This document shows, piece after piece, positions 44,905 through 56,818 of a stretch of 64,000 bases of DNA; position 1 is the first letter of the stretch, and the number at the start of each line of letters is the position of its first letter. The notes beneath the pieces were generated by a model that saw only the letters and a program-made list of their open reading frames with translations, made no database searches and was not told where the DNA came from. The position numbers and the translations under genes are program-made. Source of the stretch: Heterohyrax brucei (lineage: Eukaryota; Chordata; Mammalia; Hyracoidea; Procaviidae). The stretch is taken from assembly GCA_028571685.1 (NCBI GenBank), contig CM053154.1, positions 10,448,001-10,512,000 of the forward strand, given 5' to 3'.

Positions 44905-45632
44905 TTTTTTTTTTTTCTTAACAGTATATTTCTTTTTATTAAAAAAAAGTGAAAATGTACATACTGTGTCCTTGCAATATTGGGTTAAGATGGAAGAAGT
45001 ACACAAATTGTGTTGAAGTCCTGTTAATATTGATCTTCTTACTAATATGTGTGCTGTCACCAATTTCACCCAACCAAATTTCTAACAACTATCTAATCTA
45101 AACATTTGCCCCTTGCCCCCCTGCCCTCCCCACCCTTGCAGCCATCAAAGTCTTTTCTGTTATGCATGAGTCTGCTTTTAAGTTTTTATCATAGGAGTCT
45201 CATACAATATTTGTCCTTCTGTCGCTGACTACTTTCACTCTACATGATGTCCTCCAGTTGAAACCAGGTTAGAAGATGTTTCCTGCTATCATCGCTGTTC
45301 TTTATCATTGCATGGTGTTCCACTGAGTACATATACCATAGTTTACCCATCCATTCTTCTGTTGTTGGGCATCCGGGTTGATTCCATCTTTTTGCTATCG
45401 TGGACTGTGTTGCAATGAACATTCGTGTGTATGCATCAGTTGGTGTGAATGGCCTTGATTCTGTAGGATATATTCCAAGCAGTGGGATTACTGGGTCAAA
45501 TGATATATCTATATCCATTATTTTAAGGTAGTGCCAGATTGCTTTCCAAAGAGGTTGCACCATTTTGCAATCCCACCAACAGTGTAGGAGAGTTCAAATC
45601 TCTCCACAGCCTCTCCAGAGATCAAGTGTAGG
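44905..45632 (-). mobile_element. L1 3' end (ORF2 C-terminus and 3'UTR) inserted in RTE
   Basis: Poly(T) at 44904-44916 marks the tail. The frame at 45240-45563 has L1 ORF2 C-terminal signatures FDPVIPLLGIYP, TIAKRWNQPGCPTTEEW and KLWYMYSVEHHAMIKN. 5'-truncated. RTE sequence resumes at 'gttgaggtgtgatccatgct'. Confidence 0.8.
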
Positions 45633-47131
45633 AATTTTGGTTTTTGATGTTGAGGTGTGATCCATGCTGAAGGCTGCAGTGTTTGATCTTCATCAGTACC
45701 TGTTTCAAGTCCTCTTCACCTTCAGCAAGCAAGATTGTATCATTTACATAGTGCAAGTTGTTAATGAGTCTTCCTCTAATCCTGATGTGTGTCCTGCTTC
45801 ATATAGTCCAGTTTCTAGGATTATTAGCTCAGCAAACAGATTTGACTAAGTATAGTGAAAAGATGCACCTTGGTGCTTACCTTTCCCGACTTTAAATCAC
45901 ACAGTATCCCCTTGTTCTATTCAAATAACTGCTTCCTGATCCATATACAGATTCCTCATGAGCACAATTAAGTGTTCTGGAACTCCCATTCTTTGCAATG
46001 TTATCCATAATTTGTTATAACCCACACAGTTGAAAGCCTTTGTATAATCAATAAAACACATGTAAACACCTTTCTGGTATTGTCTGCTTTCAGCCAAGAT
46101 CCATCTGATGCCAGCGGTGAGATCCCTTGTTCCACATTCTCTTCTGAATCCAGCCTGAATTTCTGACAGCTCCCAGTCTATGTACTGCTGCAACTACTTT
46201 TGAATTATCTTCAACATAATTTTACTTGAGCATGACATTAATGACATTGTTTGATAATTTCTACATTCTGTTGAATCAGCTTTCTTTGGAATGGGCGCAG
46301 ATATGAATCTCTTCCTGTAGGCTGGCTTGCTGGCTGTCTTCCAGATGTCTTGGTATTGATGAGGGAGTGCATCTAGCCCTGCATCTGCTCATTGAAACAT
46401 CTCAGCTCGTATTCGGTCAGTTTCTGGAGCTGTGGTTTTCACCAATGCCTTCAGGGTAACTTGGACTTCTTCCTTTAGTATCAATGATCACGTGATACCT
46501 TTTGAAATAGTGGAATGTCAACCAATTCTTTTTGATACAGTGACTGTGTATTCCTTCTAGAGTCTTTTGATGTTTCGTGAATTGTTCAGCATTTTGTCCA
46601 TATAATCCTTCAACATTGCAACTTGAGGCTTGAACTTTTTTTTCCAGTTCTTCCAGGTTGAAAAATGCCAGGCATTTTCTTTCCTTGTGGTTTTCTAACT
46701 CCAGGACTTTGCACATCACATTATAAGACTTTACTTTGTCTTCTTGAGCCACCCTGTGAAATCTTCTGTCCAGCTCTTTTACTTCATCATTTCTTTATTT
46801 TGTTTTAGCTACTCTGCATTCAAGAGCAAGTTTCAGAGTCTCTTCTGATATCCATTATTTTCCTGTCTTTTTAATGATCATCTGCTTTCTTCAACTATGA
46901 TGTCTGCCTACAACTTGTCTAATCTTCATTTATTAGTGTTCAATGCATCATCTGTTCTTGAAATGGCCTTGAAATTCAGAATATATTCGAGGTTGAATTT
47001 TTCAGCTTTAACTTGAACTTGCATATGAGCAATTGATGGCCTGTTCCACAGTCAGCCCCTGGCCATTTTCTGGCCAATGATGCTGAGTTTCTCCATCATC
47101 TCTTTCCACAGATTCCAAAACTTACAGCTTT

Positions 47132-47192
47132 GAAACTCTATGGGGCAGTTCTAGTCTGACCTGTAGGGCCTCTGACTCAACAGCAATGAATA
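47132..47192 (+). repeat. AfroSINE tail fragment
   Basis: 'gaaactctatggggcagttc', 'tgacctgtagggcctctgac', 'tcaacagcaatgaa'. Confidence 0.8.
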
Positions 47193-47229
47193 TTCTTTAT
47201 TTTTTTCTTTTGGTCTATTTGCTATAACA

Positions 47230-47336
47230 GTAATAACAAATGTATTACTACAAACATTCCTATGTAACAAATATTGTTCTTTCAAATGTTTTACATAGTT
47301 AAACTCATTCAATACTTAAAAGAACCCTATTTATAT
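47230..47336 (+). repeat. MIR, 5' part
   Basis: 'tgttttacatagttaaactc' and 'aatacttaaaagaaccctat' correspond to the middle of MIR. The core follows at 47555 beyond a SINE. Confidence 0.55.
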
Positions 47337-47550
47337 ATGGAGTCCCTGGAGGGTACAAACAATTAACAAACCTGGCTGCCAACCAAAAGGTTGAAGATTC
47401 AAGTCCACCCAGAGGCACCTCAGAAAAAAAGACCTGGGAATATACTACTCAAAAGTCAGCCATTGGAAGTCCTATGGAACACAGTTCTACTCTGACACAT
47501 GTAAGGTTGCTGTGAGTCAGGGTTGATAGAAGGACAACTGGCTTTTTCTT
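47337..47550 (+). repeat. AfroSINE inserted in a MIR
   Basis: 'gagtccctggagggtacaaa', 'caaccaaaaggttgaagatt', 'gtgagtcagggttgatagaa' and a T-rich tail. Confidence 0.9.
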
Positions 47551-47554
47551 TTTC

Positions 47555-47695
47555 TTTTTTTAATCTTACAGACAAGAACACCAGCCACAGAGAGGTTAAG
47601 ACACTTGCCCACGGTAACACAGCTTGGCGGTGGTGGAGCCAGAATTTGAACCCAGAGGATTTGGGTCAAGGTCTCCACTCATAACCACTACCCTA
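47555..47695 (+). repeat. MIR, core and 3' part
   Basis: 'cacagagaggttaagacact', 'tgcccacggtaacacagctt', 'agccagaatttgaacccaga'. Confidence 0.85.
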
Positions 47696-48698
47696 TCCTG
47701 CCTCACATCCTGAAGCCACCTATGCTCCCTGCCATCTTTCTGCTGTATTCCAATTCACTGAAACAACCAGAGATTTATTAATAACGTCGTGTGGGGCCAC
47801 ATTCGATGCCCAGAGGCAGAGAGGACACTCCATAAATATTTGTTGGATGTAGGAAGAACACATGATTTGTTTAATCTGGTCATCTCTTCTGCAAAGCTGG
47901 TAAAGACGGGAGCACACTCAGCCTCCAGGGTGCTCAGTGTCCTATTTCCTGCAGCATCTGCCTTTCCCAATCCAATTTTCCCATCCTCATAACAGCACAG
48001 GATTCCAAGGGCTCGGATTTGTCAACGTACGTCAGTGCAAAACAGTGTGTATTTCTAAAGTTACCCCTCACTTCCAAATAGGGGGCTGGAAAAAAAATGG
48101 CAATCCTCCATGTGACAAAGTGATTTGCCAAGTTGTTTCTTCATCTTTCCTTTGCTCCCACTGCCTGAGTAAGCAACACTCTTTCTTTTTTTTTGTGATG
48201 GGGGAGGGGGGAGAGAGACTTTGGAATATTCCAGAGCCCTGGTTCTATTTTAAGGCAATCTTCAAATGGTTATAGCAATTTTCCAGCTCTGAAAAATACA
48301 CTTCATGGAGAGTGTAGGTGTTCCACCATTATGGAAACATCCACCCTCACCCCTAAATGGGCTCCAGCTGTGTGGACTACCACTTACTGGTCATGGCAAT
48401 GAAGAGGGGCAATGAAGGTAGTTAGGTCATGGCCAGACTGTCCAGCCAGGGCTGCCCCTCTTTGAAGGAGCTTCTTGTGAACAGTGTGACTGTAGGTGAA
48501 CACTGGGAAGTAGACCGAAGGTCATCCCCATGGCATCAGGAATTGGATTTCCAAAACAACTACCAGCCAGGCCAAATATGGAGGACGCACACAAGTTCTG
48601 AGCGTGGGCCAGCAGGCCATCTGTCTTCCCTATCAATGCAGAGCAAAGGCTCAGGCCAGCTCTGCCAGGTCACCCCTAATGCGTCTTCGGCTCTGAGG
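47696..48698. other. Nothing recognised
   Basis: Unique-looking intronic sequence. Confidence 0.4.
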
Positions 48699-48935
48699 TG
48701 AACCGTGCTCTGTAAAGTGTTGTTCAATGACTTCCAGGCCTTTCTTCTAAGTAAACCCTGGTGGTATAGCAGTTAGTGCCACGTCTCCTAACCAAAAGGT
48801 TGGCAGTTCAAATCCCCCAGGTGGTCCTTGGAAACTCTATGGGGCAGTTCTACTCTCTTCTATTGACTTGACGGCAGTGGGTTTTGGGTTTTCTTCTAAA
48901 GTGCCTCTGGGTGGACACAAACCTCCCTTCTGCAG
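48699..48935 (-). repeat. AfroSINE (long-body), broken by another AfroSINE
   Basis: Left piece 48699-48750 ('ttccaggcctttcttctaa'), right piece from 48891 ('agtgcctctgggtggacaca'). The two pieces are continuous in the SINE consensus. Confidence 0.75.
48752..48890 (+). repeat. AfroSINE, younger inner copy
   Basis: 'aaccctggtggtatagcagt' to 'ttgacggcagtgggttttgg'. The target duplication ttcttctaa is present at 48742-48750 and 48891-48899. Confidence 0.9.
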
Positions 48936-50705
48936 ATCAGATCATCTCAGCCCCATGGCCAAGAGGAAGTCCAGAAGGAGGTAAGCGTGTCGGGTTCAGG
49001 TATTGGCCTCCCTGCCTGGAATCCACATGTTCATTCACAACTCAAACTCCCACCTCAGGATCTTCATGGAGTGGACTCTTGACTCTCCTGCTTTACTCAA
49101 CACCTGGCTGATCCCTGGGAACCCAGCAACTGGACTAACACAATCCTCTCGAGGAGAAGCTATTTTCTTTTTTGTTTTCTCTTCCTGCTCTACCCAGTGT
49201 GATTCCAGCATCCACGGTGATAACTATTTCCTTACAAATACCCTCCATTCTTTCTCCCCTGTTCCCTCTGGCACTATCTTGTGGTATCCCCAGCCTTGGT
49301 CCAACCCAAGCACCCAAATATTGCTGGAGAAAGACCCCCAGCTCAAACTTACAGGACTACAGACTGAGAACTGGTAATCCCATCCATCACGTTCTCCCTC
49401 TTGGGGGTCACTGCCTCAGCCTGCTCTCTCCTCAGACCTCCCACAGCCCCTCCACCACTCAGTCTCAGCTGATGGCCTTACCCTGTTTGTCACTGAGAAA
49501 ATGGAGGCCATCAGAAGAGACGCAGGACTTTCTGAATGAGGTCTCAAGCTCATGTTGCTGTGGAAAAGTTCAGAGCCAAACCATCGTGCTTCTCCCGGTG
49601 GCAGGCAAACTCTTAGGGGCCCTGGACTAGGGACTTCAATAGGTACTCATTTCTGAGCCTGTCATGATTGGTGGCCATGCAAACATCTTCCCCGCTCTGA
49701 TCCTACCCACACATCTGCAGGACAGTGGGGTGGGCCTGCTTGGGGTTATTCCAGCTCAGATCCCAAAACATTTTCATCTGAAAGCAATCTCATGCTGTAA
49801 TGCAATATAAGACAAGCTGCTCTGGTGGAAGGGGGGGTGGTATTCCTAATTGTCCTCTCCCAACCTTCCCATTAGCCCTGGTCGGCCCTTGGAGCGTTCT
49901 TGCTGGATTCCCTGGAACCTAGTGTGAAAACCACTGGACTACCCATTTTCTACTGGAGGTTTTCTGGGGACCAGGATAACACTCACTCCTCTGCTCATCC
50001 AAGTGGCCCGGGATGAGAAACCTTCCAAGCCTGCTTCTTTTTTTATTCAATGAGAGTGATTGGCCTGGGCCTGCCCATCTCCTGGAGTCATGATGAGAAT
50101 GAAGTGATATCACACATGTGAAAGGCTTCACGAAGCATGCCTTATGCAAGTGCTATGTTATTTCACAATCGCAAATATCACCCTTGCTGGGATATGCAGA
50201 GAAACAAGCACACCATGCCCACTTACCTCCAGCTGCCCCTGGGGGTGGAGTAGCTCTCAAAGCCAAGAATACATCACCTGGATGACTAACATACCTGGCC
50301 AGCTGTGACTGGGTTTCAGCGCTGACTATGGAAAGGCCAAGTGTTTTACAGCCTCACCCTGACCACACCCAAAATACAGGCCAACTTCAACCGTCTCTCC
50401 CAGAAAAAGCACTGCGAAGCAGACAGCAGGCCCTCCGCTTGTCCCCCTCCCTGATGAATAGCCAGCATTATGGACAGCACCAAAACGATGGGACTGGCCC
50501 AGCTGCATTATTGCATAATGACATCCACAGGAGGTTCCGAATTCAAACTTTTGTAAACAAATCCTTTTGGCCCATTGACAGAGAAATTAGGGTCACCACT
50601 TTGCAAGCAGGACCACTCCAGGACAAAGGGACCCACTAAAAAAAACCAAATCAGAATGGCTTGGAATGGGTACAGTGGCTCCCAGTCTCTCCTTTTTTTG
50701 AGAAA
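48936..50705. other. Nothing recognised
   Basis: About 1.8 kb of unique-looking intronic sequence. A 152-codon plus frame at 49172-49630 shows no recognisable content. Confidence 0.4.
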
Positions 50706-50887
50706 ACCAAAAAATCCATTGCTGTCCAGTTGATTTCAATTCATGGTGACCCCATATGTTACAGAGCATAACTGCACTCCACGGGATTTTCCCAGCTGTT
50801 TTCTTTTCAGAAGCGGATCACCAGGCCTTTCCTCCCCGATGCCACAGGGTGGACTTCAGCCACCAACCTTGGGGATGTGAGTCCAGC
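50706..50887 (-). repeat. AfroSINE (long-body subtype)
   Basis: 'attcatggtgaccccatatg', 'gatcaccaggcctttcctcc', 'ccacagggtggacttcagcc'. Confidence 0.85.
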
Positions 50888-50971
50888 ACAGTCTGTTCAC
50901 ACCACCCAGTGACTCTAAACATAAGGACTCGTTGGCATCTCACAGCAGAAAAACCAGGCAGTCTTTGCATG

Positions 50972-51176
50972 TTGTTGTTGGGTTCTGTCGGGTCAAATCT
51001 GACTCATAGCGACCCTATAGGACAGAGTAGAACTGTCCAACAGGGCTTCCCATGCTAAAATCTTTACAGGAGCAGATCACCAAGTCTCATCTTTGGCAGA
51101 GCCGCTGGCAGATTCAAATCAACCACCTTCTGGTCAGTAACCAAGCACTTAACCATTGTGCCACTAGGCCTCCGTT
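50972..51176 (-). repeat. AfroSINE (long-body subtype)
   Basis: 'atagcgaccctataggacag', 'tctttacaggagcagatcac', 'aagcacttaaccattgtgcc'. Confidence 0.9.
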
Positions 51177-51199
51177 TCTAGATAACACACACACACACT

Positions 51200-51362
51200 C
51201 CAAAACCCAAAAACTCCATCATCATCAAATCAGTTCCATCTCATAATGACAGGACAGAGCAGAACCGACTCCTTAAATTTCCAAGGAGCAGCTGGCAGAT
51301 TTAAACTGCCCAAGTTTTGATGAAGAGCAGAGCTCTTAACCACTGTGGCACCAGGGTGTCTG
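51200..51362 (-). repeat. AfroSINE
   Basis: 'ccaaggagcagctggcagat', 'ttaaccactgtggcaccagg'. The tail part is diverged. Confidence 0.8.
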
Positions 51363-52015
51363 TTTTTTGATGGGCATACCAAAATGCTATTTTAAAAAAT
51401 CTAAACGTGTGTTGCAGACTTCTACTGGATTTTACAGCTATCGTAGGCTGGATTGCAAGAGAAGCGAAAACCCTCAGGTAGAAAGCGAACATGCAGCCCC
51501 AAAGGTCCACTGCCATCCAGAGGTCAGGAGGGGCTGGACAGCAAGCGGTGCAGAGCCACTCTTTGCAGTACCTGCGGCAGGTCAGGGTTTGGGGGCCACA
51601 GGATGATGCTGTTCACACTGGAGTCCTGGTGCTGAAAGTGAACCAGTTCTTGGCGTTAGAATGAACCACAGTGACCAGGGCCTCACGGCACCACGGGGAC
51701 AGTCCTGGCTGGATTTCTCTTCTCAGGCCAAACCTACTGAGTGTGGGCCAGGCCACCTTCTCTACTGCTCAGGGTGAGATCAAGCCACAGAGGGAAAGGG
51801 GCCCCACAGCCCGAGGGTGCATCAAGAGAGCGCTGCTGGGGGTAGGGCCTACTCTCATTCTGCGACTTGGCTGGTGCACTTGACCTGGTGCCACTTGACC
51901 CGCACCGTTGCCTCTAGGAGCTCACTTGCAGGCAGGATGCAAGGCCCTGGGATTGTCTTCACAGAGAAAGGGTGTCCTGGGAGCAGGGCTGGGGGCAGGG
52001 GAGAGGGTGGAGGCA
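51363..52015. other. Nothing recognised
   Basis: Moderately GC-rich unique-looking sequence. Confidence 0.4.
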
Positions 52016-52071
52016 GTCCGGGATGTTTGCAGGATCCAGCTAGTCTGGGATGTTTGCAGGATCCAGATGTG
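52016..52071. repeat. 27-bp tandem duplication
   Basis: 'gggatgtttgcaggatccag' occurs twice, 27 bp apart. Confidence 0.9.
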
Positions 52072-52229
52072 AGATAACACGCTTGTGACAGTGGGGATAA
52101 AGAGGAAAAAGCTGTTTAAAAATATAAAGTAACGCCTTTGTGCTAAGTTTGTTCATGTTTTTTAAAGACCTTCGCTTTGCTTCTTCTAAGCCAAACTGGT
52201 CATGACCGACAACCACCCGTGAGTGACTC

Positions 52230-52374
52230 GGTTGACCAATCAGAGTGTCCCGTACCCTCGGGCACAGCGATTGGTCTCAACGCGGCATGTGATTCAACCC
52301 AGCCAATCGGATTCCTTCTGTGATTGATTTCAACATGGCACGTGACTCAACCAGGCCAATCAGATTCCTCCTAG
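52230..52374. promoter_or_regulatory. CCAAT-box tandem repeat, possible LTR U3
   Basis: Two 53-bp units (52269-52321 and 52322-52374) share a phrase like 'aacccagccaatcggattcc'; a third, partial unit precedes them. CCAAT boxes are at 52236-52240, 52313-52317 and 52356-52360, plus an inverted ATTGG at 52270-52274. Such enhancer-like repeats occur in LTR U3 regions, but I cannot fix LTR ends. Confidence 0.55.
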
Positions 52375-53689
52375 GGAGCTGACTGGGAGGTTGGAGCGTT
52401 AGTGATGAGAAGGGCGGCAGCCTGGTGTTGCCCAGGGGTGTTTGCTACCACGTTGTGAGTGTGCCTCTCTGAGCACTAGGGCGTTATGGAGGAAAACAGT
52501 GAACTATGAGAAGTCGCCTTTGGTGCCGTCGCCTGGACTTCAGACTCAGCCACTGCAGCTGCTAGACCTGCTCTGTGGACTCACCCATCCTGCCAGCCCC
52601 GCAATCCCCTTCTCTGCTGATGGTTCTTGAGAAGACCTCTGTCTCTTGCAACTGAAAAGTCTTCATTTTTAAGCAGAAATCCAGACAACGGAATAGCCAC
52701 TCCCCCTCTAATCTAATAATGGTGATTTCTTACATTGGAGGGGTGAGAGTGGGCAGAGGCAAAGGGAATCCCTAGGTTCCTGTCCTGGTTAGCTGTGGGT
52801 CACCCATATACCCATATCCACCCCATATCCAGGGGCCAGAGGGAAGTTGGGTCTGCAGCTCCGTCTCGTGAGTCGCACAGCCAAATATGCCCCCGTCTTT
52901 GACTTGCCTTTCCGTGGCAAGCAAACCTGCCAGGCAGTCCTGGCATCTGAGCAGCAATCCCATAATGCTGCACGAAGTCGTATCTGGCTGAAGCTGGACA
53001 CGTGTCGACTTTAAATGCCAGGAAAACACCTCCTGTCTGTACAGTAGGGTGGGACTGGGGAAGGAGAATGAGGTTGAAAGGCAGTGGGAGGTGAGAAGTA
53101 AGGGGATCGCAGAGTGGAGTGCAGTTTTTTACTCCCTGCCCCCCAGCACCGTTGCCTTTCTGGTTCATGACAGTCTAAAACATTAAAATATTCACAGCTT
53201 GCAAAGAATTGGCCTTTAGACCCTGATGAGGGACGTGAAAACAGGCATTACTTTTCAGGAAAGCGTTTTTGGCAAGCGATGTTCAGTCAGAGCCTTTGGA
53301 AAGGACTCACACTTTGCTGGATGCAGCAGTTGCATCTCTAGGACTTTATCCTAAGTAAACCATCAGCATTCAACCTGGACAGGGTGGTTTAGCAAAGAGG
53401 ATGGGGAGAAAAAGTAAACCATTTGAAAGTTTGCCCCTATTTAGGGAGAATTTCATGTCAAGCTAGAGAAGTTCACCCACCACTCCAAGGAGTTGTCATA
53501 AAGCACTGGAGACAAAAGCTTCCTCTCCTCCAGGGGTTTTGAAGGATGTTAAGCAGCATCTTTGATCTCTACCTGTTTGATGCCAGTACTGCCTACTGTC
53601 AAATTATGACAACCAAAAACTATCTCCAGATTTTGCCAGATGTCCCCTGGGAGTCAAAATCACTTGCAGTTGAGAACCTCTGGTCCATC
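52375..53689. other. Unassigned, possible LTR continuation to ~52680
   Basis: 52375-52680 may be the rest of an LTR (compact, with 'gaactatgagaagtcgcctt' and 'ctgctgatggttcttgagaa'). Further on nothing is recognised. Confidence 0.3.
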
Positions 53690-53905
53690 AGTAGGGCCTA
53701 CAGCGGGTTACCCAAACAGATCCAGCAAAATCCCAGCAAGATTTTTGTAAACACAGACAAGCTTATCCTAACATTTATATGGAAGGCCACAGGTCCTAGA
53801 ATAGTTCAAACAATTTTGAAAAAATATAAACTGAGAGGAATCGCTGTCCCTGATATCAGGCCCAAAGGCAGTCCCCAGGTTAAGAATGAGAGTTGTTCCT
53901 AAGTC
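53690..53905 (+). repeat. L1 ORF2 fragment
   Basis: In one frame it reads KIFVNTDKLILTFIWKATGP and then RGIAVPDIRP, matching L1 ORF2 near the 'FIWxxxxPRI ... GGIxLPDF' signature. No intact frame. Confidence 0.75.
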
Positions 53906-54024
53906 TGGTTTTAGGTTGAAATTCTAGCCAAGTCAGAACAGGCATGTAATTATTTAGTGTCAATTAGTGAAGTGTTTATCTTTGTATATCGCATATAGTT
54001 CACCTTTCCATGCGTGTAAGTTTG

Positions 54025-54184
54025 GAAACCCTGATGGCATAGTGGTTAAGTGCCACAGCTGCTAACTATAAGGTCAGCAATTCGAATCCACCTGGTGCTC
54101 CTTGGAAACTCTATGGGGCAGTTGTACTGAGTTCTATAGAGACTATGAGTTGGAATGGACTTGACAGCAGCAGGTTTGGTCTTT
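54025..54184 (+). repeat. AfroSINE
   Basis: 'gatggcatagtggttaagtg', 'tccttggaaactctatgggg', 'ggacttgacagcagcaggtt'. Confidence 0.9.
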
Positions 54185-54359
54185 TGGCTTGCATGTAAAA
54201 CACTTACGAAATCCTGTCCAGCTGTGCAGTGTTTTCACAAGCATCACAGAGTTGTGTGTGTGTTTATCATAAACCATTGTACTTAACTCAAAATTTTAAT
54301 ATGATGGGGTCTGCGGCAGTCCCTTCTTAAGTACAAATGGTAAGTTTGGGATTGCCTGT

Positions 54360-55690
54360 ACTTCACAGCTGTGATAATCAAGAGTATGCAGTATTGGCAG
54401 AGGGAAAGACACATGGATCAATGGACCACAGTAGAAACCCAGAACTAGCCCCAGGTGAACGTACACAAGTGGTTTTTCACAAAGGTGCAAAGGCCAGTCA
54501 ATGGAGGAGGAACAGCCTTCACAATAAATGGTGCTGGACGGATGGACATTTATAGGCAAGAACAGACAAACACAACATGACAGAAAACTCATATCTTATA
54601 CAAAAATTCACTCAATGAATCAGAAGCTTGAAACTATAAAAGTTTCAGGGAAAAAAAAAAACAACTAAGTCTTTGGGATATAGAGCCCAGCTAAGCATTT
54701 TTAGATGTAGCACCAAAACCACTGTTGATTAAAGGGAAAAAAATAATAAATTGGGTAATATCGAAATTAAAAACTTCAGCCTTGCAAAGGATCCTGTTAA
54801 GAGGATGGGAAGACAAGAATGAAGTGGAGGAACATGATTGTAAACCACAAAAGACTCGTATCTAGAACACGTAAAGAATTCAACAGCAAAACAAACTCAA
54901 GGTAATCCAGTTAGAAAATGGGCAAAAGATAGGAACACAAATTTCGTCACAGAGAATATAGACATGGACAGTCAGTGCATGAAAAGATGTGCAGCATTAT
55001 CAGCCATCAGGGAGACACAAACAAAAGCCACAGTGAGATCTGACAGCACACCTGTCAGAATGGTGATGTCAAGTGATGGCCAGGGTGCAGAGAAAGCGGG
55101 TCGTTCATACATTGCCGGTGGGACTGTGAAACGGTACAACGACCCTGGAGAACACTTTGGCAGTTTTGTATAAAACTGAACATACAACTACCACATGATC
55201 TGGCAGTTTTACTCTTGAACATTTATGCCAGAAAAATGAAAATTTATCTTGGCAGAAGAAGCCTGCACAGGAATGTTTATAGTGGCATTCTTCATAATAG
55301 TCAAAACCAGACAATAATCCTGATGTCCCTCAATGGGCAAGTGGATACGCACATTGCAATGTGTCTATACTGTGAAATGCCACTTGGCAATACAAAGGAG
55401 CCAGCTATCAATGCATGCACAATCTGGATGCATCTCGAAGGAATTACGCAGTGAAGAAAGCCAACCTCCAAAGCTGATGTACTGTATTAACATAATGTTT
55501 ATAAAAATTTCTTGAAATGACAAACTTATAGAAATAGTAACCAGATTAGTATTGCTAGAGATTAGGGATGGGGGTGTAAGGGACACAACTGTGGCTGGAA
55601 AAAGGCAACAGGAAGGATACTTGGGGTGATGGAATATTCTGCACGGTGTCTGCACCTATGCCAGCATAGGTGCTTGTCGTGTTATATTCT
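54360..55690 (+). repeat. L1 ORF2 C-terminus and 3'UTR
   Basis: 'gtgataatcaagagtatgca', 'caataaatggtgctggacgg', 'gtccctcaatgggcaagtgg', 'gggtgatggaatattctgca' follow L1 order. Presumably the same element as 53690-53905, split by the AfroSINE. Decayed. Confidence 0.8.
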
Positions 55691-56818
55691 GGTTTTACAA
55701 GCTGCTACCAGTGAGTGAGAAGAAGTGATGGGTACTGAGGCTCTCTGTGTGTTACTTCTCACAACTACATGTGAGTGCACAGTTCTCTGAAAATAACAAG
55801 TTTAATTTAAAAGATGTAAGATTTCACAGAACAGTCTGGGCTTCTGACTTCTTTTAAAGAAATGGGAAAATCGATAACTCTGAGACCACATTCCCAGCTG
55901 GAGCTGCTGGTAGCTGCCTCCGTTACAAAAAGGGACGAGAACGCTCCTGTTGTTCCCGGTCCCTACCTCTCCCTGTTACTGTCCACAGCCAGTTATTTCA
56001 CACGTGTGTTGTTTCTTGCCTGTTCCCATAGACACGGAGGTCTGCCACCTTTTGGTGACTTCTGTTTGAGAACAAGATTGTAGGGAAATAAAAAGCCAAG
56101 GGAAAGGAAGCTGGCATATGCCAGCATTTAGATCCAACTTTCCCATTCAAGGAACTCAGCGCCATTTACCCAAAATTTCCACCGTGTGTGAGATCAACAA
56201 CAAAGTGACTACTCCATGGTTTGGGATACCAGGATGTTCACACTCTCTAAACCAAGATTTTATGACTATAAAATGTGAACGTATTTAAGACCCCAGCCAG
56301 CTGCACAATTAAACAGTTCAAAATCCTTTTTACCAAGTGTGAAAACCTGACCCAACATGAGAACAACAATTCACACATAATCTACGCAGCTCTGATTGAC
56401 TGTAAAATAACTTTTTCAGGGCCATCACTTTATTTTGGAGAGGAATGTGGAAAAGGTTCTATTTTAATCACATCTTATGAATCCAAGTGAGTTGATGGAC
56501 AGGACAATCTAGAGAAAGTATACTAAATTCTTGTATGTCAATTTTAAAGCATGAAATGAAAACAAAAACAGACAAAGAAGAAAAGGAAACTCTGTTTTCC
56601 TGGCTTACAAAGCTGAGGGTAGCCTTGATGAAGGAGAAAACAGACAAGGAGAAAAAGCCTAACGCCTGCGCAGAGCCCTGTCTGCCCCGCGTCGAGGCTC
56701 AGGCTGCGTTGTATGTAGCTAGCTCCTCCTTCGGCAGCTGCCATGCTAAAAAACAGGAGTCCAGTCAAACCAGTCAAGAGATCGCTGGAAGCGGAGGGAG
56801 AAGCTTCCTGACACCCAC
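55691..56818. other. Intron proximal to TACC2 first coding exon, nothing recognised
   Basis: AT-rich then mixed unique sequence. A few CpGs at 56655-56700 lie just downstream (minus sense) of the exon; there is no repeat. Confidence 0.4.

Larger units (their letters stand above)
43871..47125 (-). mobile_element. RTE-clade LINE, minus strand, large copy
   Basis: The most complete RTE in the window, running from the 3' tail ('gttgggtgccactgaggtcc') through ORF2 backwards to about 47125 ('gttccacagtcagcccctgg'). The frame at 45921-46193 reads as reverse transcriptase: ECGTRDLTAGIRWILAESRQ followed shortly by CFIDYTKAFNCV, the RT motif in which FxDYxKAFD-like residues precede the palm. The frame at 46417-46752 continues toward the endonuclease linker. 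Two other LINE fragments interrupt it. Stops and frameshifts make it inactive. Confidence 0.85.
41477..56818 (-). other. TACC2: TACC2 intron between first and second coding exons
   Basis: A 15.3-kb phase-0 intron containing the large minus-strand RTE at 43.9-47.1 kb, a cluster of AfroSINEs at 50.7-51.4 kb, a CCAAT-box tandem repeat at 52.2-52.4 kb and an L1 at 53.7-55.7 kb. I saw no additional coding exon. Confidence 0.7.

Noticed and set aside
45240..46752. Minus-strand frames with reverse-transcriptase similarity as active genes or a viral pol
   Set aside because: They are interrupted pieces of RTE and L1 ORF2; multiple insertions and stops show they are dead.
49172..49630. 152-codon plus-strand frame
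   Set aside because: Antisense to the gene, composition of random unique sequence, no known motif.
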